Shown one piece after another: positions 1 through 8,544 of a DNA stretch of 64,000 nucleotides. The position numbers and the translations under genes are program-made. The notes beneath the pieces were generated by a model. It ran no database searches. It was not told the DNA's origin and saw nothing but the letters and a program-made list of their open reading frames with translations. How positions within the stretch are numbered: the stretch's first letter is position 1; each line of letters opens with the position of its first letter. Source of the DNA: Bacillota bacterium (GTDB taxonomy: Bacteria > Bacillota > Clostridia > Lachnospirales > Anaerotignaceae); NCBI GenBank assembly GCA_019422105.1, contig JAHZDZ010000004.1, forward strand, positions 1-64,000. Direction: 5' to 3'.

Positions 1-116
1 TACCAAACCTCTCGCGGTTATACTAACCGCTGGCGGTACCAAACCTCTCGCGGTTGTACTAACCGCTGGCGGTACCAAACCTCTCGCGGTTGTACTAACC
101 GCTGGCGGTACCAAAG
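1..116. repeat. 36-bp tandem repeat, three copies plus a partial copy
   Basis: Three consecutive 36-bp units fill 1-108, followed by the first 7 bases of a fourth (109-115). The copies differ at one base (A or G in the loop of the first unit versus the others). Each unit contains the inverted repeat GCGGTT-N5-AACCGC, so each could form a hairpin in DNA or RNA. There are no spacers between units. The array is cut by the window start, so the copy number is unknown. The role is unknown; a cluster of small hairpins downstream of an unseen gene is possible. Confidence 0.9.
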
Positions 117-746
117 ATAAATCATCCTTGGATCCCACGTGAAAAATACAGCTCGGTGAGTCGGTCTGATTTTTCAGATATTTTGATTTTCCTTTTATTT
201 CCAATGTGCTGTTTTTATTTTGCCCTTTAGGGCATGAAAGAGATGGTTTTCAGGGGGAATCTCCCCCTGAATCGTTTCTTTCAGTACTTTTTCACTTTGC
301 TCAAAAGCCGCTTGCGGCGTCCCCGTCTTTCTTCGGGGTGCATTGTCAGCACATCCTCCTATCATTCGGAGCCGCCTGCGGCGGGCGGATTTTTTTCCGC
401 TGCCCAGTCAGGGGAATCGGAAACTAGGCTGCATAGGTGAGCAGACGTAACACCGTAAGGTTTAGACGCAGCGAACGACCAGCTCCTTCGCAGGTCTTTT
501 GGTTCTTTTCTTCTTAAGAAAAGAACTTTAATATAGTTTTTATATAGATATTTCTATAATTTAATTTTACATATCAAATTATCCTCTCCGGGAAAAGTAT
601 GAAATCTTTCAGAGGAAGAAAAAGGACAGATTTCTGTTCTTTTTTTTATGATTATATTCAGGTATAATGATATAGCTGTCGAAAATTGTATTTTATTCGC
701 GTGAAATCAGTATCTGTTGCAATTAAAACATTGCGGGGGGAAATAA
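117..746. other. Non-coding interval before nfo
   Basis: No convincing gene. The stretch holds several palindromes: a GGGGGA/TCCCCC dyad near 250-268, a G/C-rich hairpin block at 300-400, and a perfect 11-bp dyad with a CTT loop at 502-526 followed by T-rich sequence. The short open frames at 206-440 have no ribosome site or recognisable domain. A TATAAT-like hexamer sits at 663-668, but no good -35 was found for it. Confidence 0.6.
620..648 (+). terminator. Probable Rho-independent terminator
   Basis: AAAAGGACAG and CTGTTCTTTT form a stem with a short loop and one G-U pair. A run of T follows. Confidence 0.6.
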
Positions 747-1595
747 ATGCTGCTAGGGTGCCATATGTCTTGTGCAAAAGGGCTTGAAGCTATGGGCAGG
801 GAAGCTGTCCGTATCGGGGCCAATACATTTCAGTTTTTTTTGAGAAATCCAAGAGGAAGTAAGGCAAAGAAGTTGAATTATGAGGATTTGGAGGGCCTTC
901 TGACTATTATTAGGGAAAATGATTTTCGTCATATTATGGGGCATGCGCCCTATACTTTGAATCCTTGCAGCGCTCAGGAAAATGTGAGACGCTTTGCCGC
1001 CAAGGTCATGCGGGAGGACATAGAGCGAATGGAGTATTTTACGGAAGGATATTATAATTTTCATCCAGGGTGCCATGTTGGGCAGGGAGTGGAAGCGGGA
1101 ATTGAGCTGATAGCGCATCAGATAAACGAATTGCTTGTGCCCGAACAAAGAACAACGGTTTTGTTGGAAACGATGACCGGCAAGGGAACCGAGATTGGCG
1201 GAAACTTTCAGGAGCTGGCTGCCATTATGAAAAAGGTGGACTTAAAGGAAAAAATCGGCGTCACCATGGATATATGTCATGTCTTTGACGGCGGCTATGA
1301 TATAGCCGGAGGGCTTGAACAGGTGCTGGAGAGGTTTGAGGATACGATTGGCTTATCCAGACTAAAAGCGATTCATCTCAATGACAGCAAAAATGAATTG
1401 GGAAGCCGAAAGGACAGGCATGAGAGAATCGGACAGGGTTACATAGGAATGAAGGCTGTTGAAAAAATGATTCATCATCCCTATTTAAGCCATCTGCCCT
1501 TTTATCTGGAAACGCCTGTGGATTTGGAAGGACATAAAAAGGAAATAGAGCTTTTGAAGGAAATGGCCGGTTCGAAGAAGAGAAAGACTGCCTGA
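747..1595 (+). CDS. nfo: Deoxyribonuclease IV (AP endonuclease, Nfo family)
   Basis: Cytoplasmic base-excision-repair enzyme that cuts the backbone 5' of abasic sites. At 282 residues it has the usual length of the xylose-isomerase-like TIM-barrel family. Family landmarks are present: MGHAPY near residue 64, LETMTGKGTEIG near 140 with its metal-ligand Glu, MDICHVFDGGYD near 175, HLNDSKNELGSRKDRHE near 213 with Asp and His ligands, and a terminal ETP. A G-rich ribosome site (GGGGGGA) precedes the ATG. The gene stands alone, is followed by a terminator, and converges on the YheO-type regulator. Confidence 0.95.
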   Translation: MLLGCHMSCAKGLEAMGREAVRIGANTFQFFLRNPRGSKAKKLNYEDLEGLLTIIRENDFRHIMGHAPYTLNPCSAQENVRRFAAKVMREDIERMEYFTEGYYNFHPGCHVGQGVEAGIELIAHQINELLVPEQRTTVLLETMTGKGTEIGGNFQELAAIMKKVDLKEKIGVTMDICHVFDGGYDIAGGLEQVLERFEDTIGLSRLKAIHLNDSKNELGSRKDRHERIGQGYIGMKAVEKMIHHPYLSHLPFYLETPVDLEGHKKEIELLKEMAGSKKRKTA

Positions 1596-1646
1596 GCAAT
1601 ATGCTCTCCATTTTATAAGGTCATAAAACTTCAGAGACTATGTGCT

Positions 1647-1678
1647 GAGCCTGTCATATAATTGGCAGGCTCTTTTTT
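1647..1678 (+). terminator. Terminator after nfo
   Basis: A 9-bp stem (GAGCCTGTC with GGCAGGCTC, one G-U pair) is followed by TTTTTT. It overlaps the last bases of the convergent regulator gene. Confidence 0.85.
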
Positions 1679-2367
1679 GTTTGTGTGCGGTTACTGTTTC
1701 GGACATGCATATAAACCGTATTTTTGCTGATATTCAGCATTGACGCTACCTTGACGACAGAATCCTTCAAATTAAAGATGCCTTTCTGGCAAAGCCGCTC
1801 TACAATTTCTTTATTCTTGCAGTTTGTTGGAATATCAGGATCCTTAAAAACTTCATTTTGAATTTGATTGACGGCATCCTCTATTAACTGGTCAACATCT
1901 TCCACAAAATTTTCCGGATCGCCCGCACCTTCAAAGGAGCTTTCCGGCGCTTTTGGCATAAAGCTGTTTAAAATTGTAAACATGGGCGTGTTCAGATATA
2001 AATTAATGCACATCAGGCCGATAATCTGTTCATCCTTGCCGGTTATGGTAATCGTTGTGGAGCGGAGGGGTTCCCCTTTTTTATTTTTGCTGAAATAAGC
2101 AATATCTCCGTAGGTTTTACCCTGATTTTTTATTTTTGAGAGCATACTCAGCGCCAAATCGGTGATGGGAGATCCGATTTTTCTTCCGGTATGGTAACCG
2201 TTGATGATTTTAATGACGGATTGGTCAAAGTTCTCCAGGCTGTGTACAACAATTTCAAATCCGTCCCCCAGATAATGGGACAGGCCCTCCGCAAATTTAC
2301 AGTAGGACTGCAAAACAAGCCTGTCCTCTTCTGTCAAAGTCAATTTAAAACGTTCCATATGATTCAC
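1654..2367 (-). CDS. YheO/DauR-type transcriptional regulator (PAS-like plus HTH)
   Basis: 237 residues. An N-terminal YheO-type PAS-like sensor (about 15-130, including FEIVVHSLENFDQSVIKIIN) is followed by a linker and a C-terminal HTH (about 190-230: KDSVVKVASMLNISKNTVY). Members of this family respond to small ligands; DauR controls D-arginine use in Pseudomonas, but no ligand can be named here. The GTG at 2367 is preferred because GAGGGG lies 7 bases upstream, whereas the ATG at 2358 would be 16 bases away. No adjacent target operon is evident. Confidence 0.85.
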   Translation of the reverse strand: MNHMERFKLTLTEEDRLVLQSYCKFAEGLSHYLGDGFEIVVHSLENFDQSVIKIINGYHTGRKIGSPITDLALSMLSKIKNQGKTYGDIAYFSKNKKGEPLRSTTITITGKDEQIIGLMCINLYLNTPMFTILNSFMPKAPESSFEGAGDPENFVEDVDQLIEDAVNQIQNEVFKDPDIPTNCKNKEIVERLCQKGIFNLKDSVVKVASMLNISKNTVYMHVRNSNRTQTKKSLPII

Positions 2368-2697
2368 TTTCTTTCCCCTCAGAATTTTTGTTGGCTGATG
2401 CCTTTATTATAAAAGGATTCCCGCGAATCTGCAAGAATTCCCTCAGAAATCGTATAAGGATTGCTTGTTATAGAATATTGTGTATGCTTTTTCATCCTGT
2501 TAGCTGCCGTAACGCCGGACAGGTAAAAATGATATTTGACAGATAGAGGGGAAATGCTTAGAATCAAATTACCGATGCGCCTCATGTAAACTGCGGGCGC
2601 GGCCTGGCGGGGGAAGAAAAGGCATACTGCCTATTCTACGGAAAGCCTCAATATGGATTGGGCCGTCGGCAATGAATGAGAAGGGGAGATACATAAA
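2368..2697. other. Intergenic region between the regulator and proB
   Basis: This 330-bp stretch between divergent genes must hold both promoters. No T-box, riboswitch or clear paired -35/-10 element was recognised. Confidence 0.5.
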
Positions 2698-3495
2698 ATG
2701 GGTATGAAACAAAACCGTATTGTTGTGAAGGTCGGCACCTCTACGCTGACCAATGAGCTGGGAAACAGCAGGCTTCACACCATAGAGGCGCTTGCTCTGG
2801 CGCTGTCTGATATTCAGAACATGGGTAATGAGGTAGTTCTTGTGTCGTCAGGGGCCATTGCGGTAGGCGCCAACAAAATGCGGCTGAAGGAAAAGCCGCA
2901 GGATCTGCGGATGAAGCAGGCCGCTGCGGCAGTTGGGCAGTGCGCCAATATGTTTTTGTATGATAAATTTTTCGGATACTACGATAAAACAGTTGCCCAG
3001 ATACTTCTGAATGCGGAGGATATTAAGCAGGAGGAGAAAAAAGAAAATCTGGCCAATACCTTTAACACACTGCTGGAACATGGAATAATTCCCGTTGTAA
3101 ATGAAAACGATTCCGTTAGCTATACGGAAATTGAATCTGAGGAAAAGCTGTTTGGAGACAATGATATGCTTTCGGCCGTAGTTGCCATACTGTGTCAGGC
3201 GGACGAGCTTATCATACTGTCGGACATTGACGGCTTTTATGATAAAGACCCCCGCTTATGGAAGGATGCCAGACTGATTGAGGAGATTATGAAAATAGAC
3301 GACAGCGTATATGAGCTTGCGGGAGGAGCCGGCTCCAGAAGAGGCACCGGCGGAATGCGGACAAAACTGCAGGCAGCGGATCTTGCGACGTCCCAAGGAA
3401 TTGATACGATAATCGCAAACGGTAAAAATCCCTCCGTTCTATATGATATTGTGAGGGGAGAGAGGATTGGGACAAGGTTTACAGGGAGGAAATAA
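2698..3495 (+). CDS. proB: Glutamate 5-kinase, short form without PUA domain
   Basis: First step of proline synthesis: ATP-dependent phosphorylation of L-glutamate. The amino-acid-kinase fold runs the full 265 residues: VVKVGTSTLT near 9, VSSGAIAVG near 49, PVVNENDSVS near 133, FGDNDMLSA near 152, SDIDGFYDKDPR near 179 and GTGGMRTKLQAA near 216. The C-terminal PUA domain of the longer bacterial form is absent. The usual partner proA is not adjacent, so it must lie elsewhere if the pathway is complete. AGGGGAG lies about 9 bases before the ATG. Confidence 0.95.
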   Translation: MGMKQNRIVVKVGTSTLTNELGNSRLHTIEALALALSDIQNMGNEVVLVSSGAIAVGANKMRLKEKPQDLRMKQAAAAVGQCANMFLYDKFFGYYDKTVAQILLNAEDIKQEEKKENLANTFNTLLEHGIIPVVNENDSVSYTEIESEEKLFGDNDMLSAVVAILCQADELIILSDIDGFYDKDPRLWKDARLIEEIMKIDDSVYELAGGAGSRRGTGGMRTKLQAADLATSQGIDTIIANGKNPSVLYDIVRGERIGTRFTGRK

Positions 3496-3757
3496 TAAAG
3501 AAACAGTTTGTGCGGCAGTTCTTTGTTTTTATCCTGTAAATTGCCAAGGGGCGATTGGAGGGCAGGGACAGCCAATTGGTCTTACAGCAGTCCCGCTTTT
3601 AGGCGAATCTGTACATTTAAGAAATGTTTTTAGCAGCTTCAGTAATACCGTATGTCAGAACAGAGAAGATGACGTTATTTTAACATGATATGTGCAGATT
3701 AGCCAAAAAACCAGCGCCGTTTTCTACATTGAGAAACAATTTAAATAATAAAACTTC
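3496..3757. other. Intergenic region after proB
   Basis: No supported gene. One open frame (3467-3688) overlaps the end of proB and has no ribosome site or recognisable domain. Confidence 0.5.
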
Positions 3758-3786
3758 TTGAAATATGCTGTTTCAGGTGATATAAT
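3758..3786 (+). promoter_or_regulatory. Sigma-A promoter of the IclR gene
   Basis: TTGAAA (3758-3763), a 17-bp spacer and a perfect TATAAT (3781-3786). Transcription would begin near 3793, upstream of the putative operator at 3805-3830. Confidence 0.8.
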
Positions 3787-3804
3787 CCAAGTATCAGAAG
3801 AAAA

Positions 3805-3830
3805 AAGAACGACGTTATATAATACAGAAC
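3805..3830 (+). promoter_or_regulatory. Putative IclR-family operator, copy 1
   Basis: A 26-bp site starting AAGAACGA and ending ACAGAAC. It matches the site at 4661-4686 at 23 of 26 positions. It lies between the predicted transcription start and the iclR start codon, which suits autorepression. Confidence 0.65.
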
Positions 3831-3834
3831 GGAT

Positions 3835-4602
3835 GTGAATGTGCTGATGGAAGAGGACAAAATAAAAATAAAATCACTGGAAAAGGCGATTCATGTTCTT
3901 CAATGCTTTTCTGTGGAGGAGCCTGAGCTGGGTATCACAGAAATCAGTCACAAGCTGGGCCTTTACAAGAGCAATGTGTTTAATATCGTTTCAACCTTTG
4001 AGGCCTATGGTTTTCTGGAGCAGAACAGGCAGACGGGAAAATACAAGCTGGGGCGCAATATCATGAGACTTTCCCACATCATTTCAACGGATATGGGCTT
4101 TCATAATGTGGTGCACAGCTGTATCAATGAGCTTTCAGAGGAAATAGAGGAGATTGTTTATTTTGGTATTCCCGACGGAGAAAACGTCATGTATATGGAG
4201 GGGGCTTTTCCTGAAAAGTATTACAATGTCAGATGGGTACAGGGTATGACAGCGCCTCTTGTGTGTACGGGAATCGGAAAGGCTATGCTGGCCAATATGG
4301 ATGATGGATTTATTGATGAGGTATTGAAAAAGCCTTTGGAAAAATTCACGGACTATACCATAACAGACCCGGCGGAAATGAAAAGTCAGCTTCTGGAAAT
4401 ACGGCACAGAGGCTACAGTCTGGATAATATGGAGCATGAATACGGCATCAAATGCGTTGGGGTTCCGATTTTTAATCAGGCGGGAGAGCTCATTGGAGGA
4501 TTGAGCACCACAGGACCGTCATTGCGCTTCAGCGAGGAGCAGTCCAAAATATTTGCAAAAATGCTAAAGGAGAAAGCGGACATTATTGGAAGCCGCTTTT
4601 GA
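3835..4602 (+). CDS. IclR-family transcriptional regulator
   Basis: 255 residues. An N-terminal winged HTH (about 10-75: KSLEKAIHVLQCFS, then GITEISHKLGLYKSNVFNIV) is followed by the IclR effector domain (about 80-250), with CTGIGKAMLA, RHRGYSLDNMEHEYGIKCVGVPI and GGLSTTGPS, all typical. IclR proteins often control adjacent catabolic operons, and the eight-gene operon starts about 100 bp downstream on the same strand. In-frame starts are GTG 3835, GTG 3841 and ATG 3847. None has a strong ribosome site, so the exact start is uncertain. The matching 26-bp sites here and before fucI support a local regulator. Confidence 0.9.
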   Translation: MNVLMEEDKIKIKSLEKAIHVLQCFSVEEPELGITEISHKLGLYKSNVFNIVSTFEAYGFLEQNRQTGKYKLGRNIMRLSHIISTDMGFHNVVHSCINELSEEIEEIVYFGIPDGENVMYMEGAFPEKYYNVRWVQGMTAPLVCTGIGKAMLANMDDGFIDEVLKKPLEKFTDYTITDPAEMKSQLLEIRHRGYSLDNMEHEYGIKCVGVPIFNQAGELIGGLSTTGPSLRFSEEQSKIFAKMLKEKADIIGSRF

Positions 4603-4619
4603 CAAAATAGAAAAACCAG

Positions 4620-4641
4620 GGAACTTTATTCAAAAAGTTCC
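4620..4641 (+). terminator. Hairpin between iclR and the operon
   Basis: GGAACTTT-N6-AAAGTTCC followed by TAAAAAATT. A weak terminator or attenuator would separate iclR transcription from the operon; the T-tract is poor. Confidence 0.4.
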
Positions 4642-4660
4642 TAAAAAATTATCTAATTAT

Positions 4661-4686
4661 AAGAACGATGTTCTATAATAAAGAAC
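4661..4686 (+). promoter_or_regulatory. Putative IclR operator copy 2 overlapping the operon promoter
   Basis: The 26-bp site begins AAGAACGATGTTC and ends AAAGAAC. It contains a perfect TATAAT at 4674-4679. No good -35 is found 16-18 bp upstream, so the promoter may need activation or be blocked by the bound regulator. Confidence 0.65.
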
Positions 4687-4709
4687 AAAAAATTGAAGGA
4701 GGAATAGAA

Positions 4710-6494
4710 ATGCTTCAAACCAACAACCTTCCCAAAATAGGAATCAGACCAATTATTGACGGCAGAAGAGGCGGCATCAGGGAGTCTTTGGAAGAGAAAA
4801 CAATGGGTATGGCCAAGGCCGCGGCGGCGCTGATAACAAAAAACCTGCGGCATGCAAACGGTGAGAAAATTCAGGTTGTGCTGGCGGATTCCACTATCGG
4901 CGGAGTGGCAGAGGCAGCCGCATGTGAAGAAAAGTTCCAGAGGGAAAATGTGAAAATTACACTGTCAGTCACTCCCTGCTGGTGCTATGGCACGGAAACA
5001 ATGGACATGGCAAGGGATACCATAAAAGCGGTATGGGGCTTTAACGGCACGGAAAGGCCGGGGGCCGTTTACCTGGCGGCTGTGCTGGCGGCCCATAATC
5101 AGAAGGGACTTCCCGCCTTTGCCATTTACGGCCATGACGTGCAGAATTTGGAGGATAATTCCATTCCGAAGGATGTGGCGGATAAAATACTTCTTTTTGC
5201 AAAGGCGGCGCTGGCGGCTGTTACAATGAGGGGAAAATCCTATCTCTCAATCGGTTCTGTGGCTATGGGGATTGCCGGATCTATTCCGAATCCTGATTTT
5301 TTCCAGGAGTATCTGGGTATGAGAAATGAGCAGGTAGACACAGCGGAAATTTTGAGGAGAGTAGAAAAAGAAATTTATGACAAAGAGGAATATGACAGAG
5401 CGGTTACATGGGTAAAGGAAAACTGCCCCGAGGGCTTTGACAAAAATCCGGAGGGAAAAGCCTACAGCCGCGAGAAAAAAGAGGAACAGTGGAAAATGGC
5501 GGTAAAGATGACCATGATCATGCGGGACTTGATGTTTGGCAACGACAAGCTTGCAAAGATGGGTTATCTGGAGGAGGCCTGCGGCCATCAGGCTATTGCG
5601 GGCGGCTTCCAGGGACAGAGACAGTGGACTGATTTTCTTCCAAACGGCGATTTCCCGGAGGCAATTCTCAATACCAGTTTTGACTGGAACGGTGTGAGAG
5701 AGCCTGTTCCCTTTGCCACGGAGAACGATACTTTGAACGGTGCAACGATGCTTTTCGGTCACCTTCTCACAGACAGGGCACAGTTGTTTGCGGATGTGAG
5801 AACCTACTGGTCACCGGAGGCAGTGGAGCGGGTGACGGGGAAAAAGCTGGCAGGATATGCGGAAAACGGCATCATACATATGATTAATTCCGGTGCGGCT
5901 GCTCTTGACGCAACCGGTGCAATGAGGAATGATAAGGGCGAGGGGACGATGAAGCCCTTCTGGGAGATTACAGCCGAGGACATGAAGGCGTGTCTCAGTA
6001 AAACAGAATGGTGCCCGGCGGATGTGGACTATTTCAGAGGCGGCGGCTTCTCCTCACGGTTTCAGGGGGGCACCGAGGGCGGCATCCCTATGACAATGGT
6101 GAGAATAAACCTGATAAAGGGCTTAGGGCCGGTTTTACAGCTGGCGGAGGGCTATTCCTGTGAGCTTGACACTGAGGTACATAAGATACTGGAAAAGAGA
6201 ACGGACATTACCTGGCCGACAACCTGGTTCGCTCCCATACTGACAGGAAAGGGCGCTTTCACAGATGTTTACAGCGTCATGGCAAACTGGGGCGCAAACC
6301 ATGCGGCCTTATCCTACGGACATGTAGGAGACAGGCTGATTACCCTCTGTGCAATGCTTCGCATTCCTGTATGTATGCATAACGTGTCAAAGGAGAGAAT
6401 TTTCCGCCCGTCTACATGGAGCGCTTTTGGCACGGAAGACATGGAAAGTGCAGATTTCAGGGCCTGTCAAGCCTTAGGGCCCATGTTTAAGTAA
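4710..6494 (+). CDS. fucI: L-fucose/D-arabinose isomerase
   Basis: Aldose-ketose isomerase of the FucI family, which is known to act on both L-fucose and D-arabinose. The 594-residue length matches the family (about 590). Diagnostic blocks are ENDTLNGATMLFGHLLT, FADVRTYWSPEAVERVTG and, near the end, WGANHAALSYGHVGDR followed by MLRIPVCMHNVSKE; these carry the metal and catalytic residues in known FucI proteins. The start at 4710 is set by GAAGGAGGAAT just upstream; an in-frame ATG at 4668 lies inside the operator. It is the first gene of the operon. With a ribulokinase but no fuculokinase or fuculose-phosphate aldolase in the operon, D-arabinose to D-ribulose is the likelier reaction here (inference). 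Confidence 0.95.
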   Translation: MLQTNNLPKIGIRPIIDGRRGGIRESLEEKTMGMAKAAAALITKNLRHANGEKIQVVLADSTIGGVAEAAACEEKFQRENVKITLSVTPCWCYGTETMDMARDTIKAVWGFNGTERPGAVYLAAVLAAHNQKGLPAFAIYGHDVQNLEDNSIPKDVADKILLFAKAALAAVTMRGKSYLSIGSVAMGIAGSIPNPDFFQEYLGMRNEQVDTAEILRRVEKEIYDKEEYDRAVTWVKENCPEGFDKNPEGKAYSREKKEEQWKMAVKMTMIMRDLMFGNDKLAKMGYLEEACGHQAIAGGFQGQRQWTDFLPNGDFPEAILNTSFDWNGVREPVPFATENDTLNGATMLFGHLLTDRAQLFADVRTYWSPEAVERVTGKKLAGYAENGIIHMINSGAAALDATGAMRNDKGEGTMKPFWEITAEDMKACLSKTEWCPADVDYFRGGGFSSRFQGGTEGGIPMTMVRINLIKGLGPVLQLAEGYSCELDTEVHKILEKRTDITWPTTWFAPILTGKGAFTDVYSVMANWGANHAALSYGHVGDRLITLCAMLRIPVCMHNVSKERIFRPSTWSAFGTEDMESADFRACQALGPMFK

Positions 6495-6512
6495 AGTCAG
6501 GAGGCTTACGGT

Positions 6513-7535
6513 ATGATAGAGATCAAAAATCAGGAGCTTGTTTTTACAAGCTGTCCAACGGATATGTGTCATGCCTCCACCCTTTTGTGTCTTGATAACG
6601 GAGATGTGCTCTGTGCCTGGTTCGGCGGTACAAGGGAGGGAAACGACGATGTCTCCATATGGTACAGCAGAAGGACAAAGGGGGGCTGGAGTGCGCCGGC
6701 GGTTTTGGCCGGCGGATGCGAGCCGCATTGGAATCCTGTCCTTTTCCAAAGCTCGCCTAACAGGATTATGCTTTTTTATAAGGTGGGGAGAAAAATCAGC
6801 CGGTGGCGTACTTTTGTAAAGGAATCCTTTGACAACGGTATAAGCTGGTCATCCTCCAGAGAGCTGGTTGCGGGGGACGAGGGCGGAAGGGGGCCTGTGA
6901 GAAATAAACCCATACGCCTGTCAAATGGATCAATTGCGGCGCCCGGATCTACTGAGGAGGGCGTTTGGGAGTCTTTTGCAGATATCAGCAGGGATGACGG
7001 CGTTAGTTGGGAAAAGTATGGTGGTATCCGTATTGAGAATTTGCAGTACACGGTGGGAAAACGCACCGTCCAGGCACAGGAAAGCAATATTCCTGTCAGC
7101 GAGCAGTCTTTTTACGGCAGAGGGGTGATACAGCCCACACTTTGGGAGGACAGTGAAAAAAAGGTACATATGCTCCTGCGCTCTACGGAGGGACGCATAT
7201 ACCGCAGCGATTCCTCCGACTTTGGAAGAACATGGTGCGCCGCCTATCAGACGGAAATGCCAAATAACAACAGCGGCATAGACATTGTGCGGATGGACAG
7301 CGGTATTTTGATATTAATCTATAACCCCGTAGGAGAAAACTGGGGGAAAAGAACGCCGATTTCATTGGCGGTATCAAAAGACAACGGAATAAGCTTTGAG
7401 AGGGTACTGGATCTTGACGGCGGGGAAGGGGAATTTGCTTATCCTGCGGTTATCTCGAAGGGTGACGAGGTTTTAGTATCCTACACTTATAAGAGAAAAA
7501 GCATTGCTTTTTGGCAGATTAAAATTACAGTTTAG
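6513..7535 (+). CDS. Sialidase-like (BNR repeat) beta-propeller, putative glycosidase
   Basis: 340 residues with four Asp-boxes (SxDxGxxW/F): SFDNGISW, SRDDGVSW, SSDFGRTW and SKDNGISF. This spacing is typical of six-bladed sialidase-like propellers. RNKPIRLSNG and the early WFGGTREG are typical of the BNR_2 group. There is no signal peptide or membrane segment, so it should act in the cytoplasm. It lies 18 bp after fucI and 14 bp before an aldolase gene, so it probably hydrolyses a glycoside of the 2-keto-3-deoxy acid used by the operon, with Kdo the favoured candidate. True sialidase activity cannot be assumed. Confidence 0.8.
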   Translation: MIEIKNQELVFTSCPTDMCHASTLLCLDNGDVLCAWFGGTREGNDDVSIWYSRRTKGGWSAPAVLAGGCEPHWNPVLFQSSPNRIMLFYKVGRKISRWRTFVKESFDNGISWSSSRELVAGDEGGRGPVRNKPIRLSNGSIAAPGSTEEGVWESFADISRDDGVSWEKYGGIRIENLQYTVGKRTVQAQESNIPVSEQSFYGRGVIQPTLWEDSEKKVHMLLRSTEGRIYRSDSSDFGRTWCAAYQTEMPNNNSGIDIVRMDSGILILIYNPVGENWGKRTPISLAVSKDNGISFERVLDLDGGEGEFAYPAVISKGDEVLVSYTYKRKSIAFWQIKITV

Positions 7536-7549
7536 GAGGTAAGGGAATC

Positions 7550-8470
7550 ATGGAGAATACATTCCCGGGCGGCGTTTGGCCGGTTATGCTGACGCCGTTT
7601 ACAAAGGAAAATGAAGTGGATTACAAGGCATTGGAGGCTTTGGTAAACTGGTATATTGACAATGGCGTTTCAGGTTTATTTGCGGTATGCCAGTCAAGTG
7701 AAATGTTTTTTCTTTCCTTGGAGGAGAGGGTAAAAATTTCGGAGGCTGTAGTAAAATTTGCGGCTGGGCGTGTGCCTGTTATTTCCTCCGGCCATGTATC
7801 GGATAGTCTGGAAAAGCAGGCGGAGGAAATAAATGCCGTGGCTAAGACAGGCGTGGACGCCTGCATACTGATAACAAACCGTCTGGCAAAGGAAGAGGAG
7901 AGCGATGAAATCTGGCTTGAAAACCTGCAGAAGCTGCTGGAAAAAATAGACGGCAGTATCCCTCTTGGCTTTTACGAATGCCCCTACCCTTATAAGAGAG
8001 TGCTGACACCTGAGACAATCAAATGGTGCGCGCAAAACGGAAGATTTTACTTCCTCAAGGACACCTGCTGTGATATTGCACAGATTGATGAAAAGCTTGA
8101 GGCGGCAAAGGGCAGCAATCTGAAGCTTTATAATGCCAACACATCAACCCTTCTTGCCTCTTTGCGACATGGAGCAGCAGGCTACAGCGGCGTTATGGCA
8201 AATTTTCATCCCGAGCTTTACGCCTGGCTTTGTGATAACTATGAAAAGGCGGAGGCGGAGGAACTGTCTGATTTCCTGTCTGTCGCGTCTTTGATAGAAA
8301 GGCAATACTATCCGGTAAATGCGAAATACCATCTGTCCAACAGAAAGGGGCTTCCTATGGAAACCGTCTGCAGGACAAAGGATCAAAGCGGTCTGACTGA
8401 AACCTTCCGGGAGGAAGTGCGGATGCTTGACAGGCTTTCCATCGGTTATGATAAAAAATATTTAGGGTGA
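7550..8470 (+). CDS. DapA/NanA-family aldolase (candidate Kdo aldolase)
   Basis: 306 residues, class I Schiff-base aldolase/lyase of the dihydrodipicolinate synthase superfamily. FYECPYPY near residue 143 supplies the conserved Tyr and FLKDTCCD near 169 the Schiff-base Lys. The usual GxxGE substrate loop near residue 47 is replaced by CQSSE, which argues against lysine-pathway DapA and for a different keto acid. GAGGTAAGG precedes the ATG. Placed among an isomerase, a ribulokinase and a carboxylate transporter, it would release pyruvate plus an aldose. If the aldose is D-arabinose, the substrate is Kdo (inference). Confidence 0.85.
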   Translation: MENTFPGGVWPVMLTPFTKENEVDYKALEALVNWYIDNGVSGLFAVCQSSEMFFLSLEERVKISEAVVKFAAGRVPVISSGHVSDSLEKQAEEINAVAKTGVDACILITNRLAKEEESDEIWLENLQKLLEKIDGSIPLGFYECPYPYKRVLTPETIKWCAQNGRFYFLKDTCCDIAQIDEKLEAAKGSNLKLYNANTSTLLASLRHGAAGYSGVMANFHPELYAWLCDNYEKAEAEELSDFLSVASLIERQYYPVNAKYHLSNRKGLPMETVCRTKDQSGLTETFREEVRMLDRLSIGYDKKYLG

Positions 8471-8544
8471 TTTAAGGTGTCGTTACAAGGGCAAAGGGCT
8501 CTTGCAATATAAAATTATTTCAATCATATTAGGGAGGTATTGAA

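Noticed and set aside
1..116. CRISPR array suggested by 36-bp repeat length
   Set aside because: The units are directly adjacent with no spacers, and no cas gene is in the window.
206..440. Two overlapping short ORFs
   Set aside because: No ribosome site or domain; the region is palindrome-rich and looks non-coding.
3237..3575. Minus-strand ORF opposite proB
   Set aside because: It is a shadow of the real gene with no ribosome site or domain.
2698..3835. proBA operon with a proA remnant after proB
   Set aside because: The 3496-3757 sequence has no readable similarity to glutamyl-phosphate reductase in any frame.
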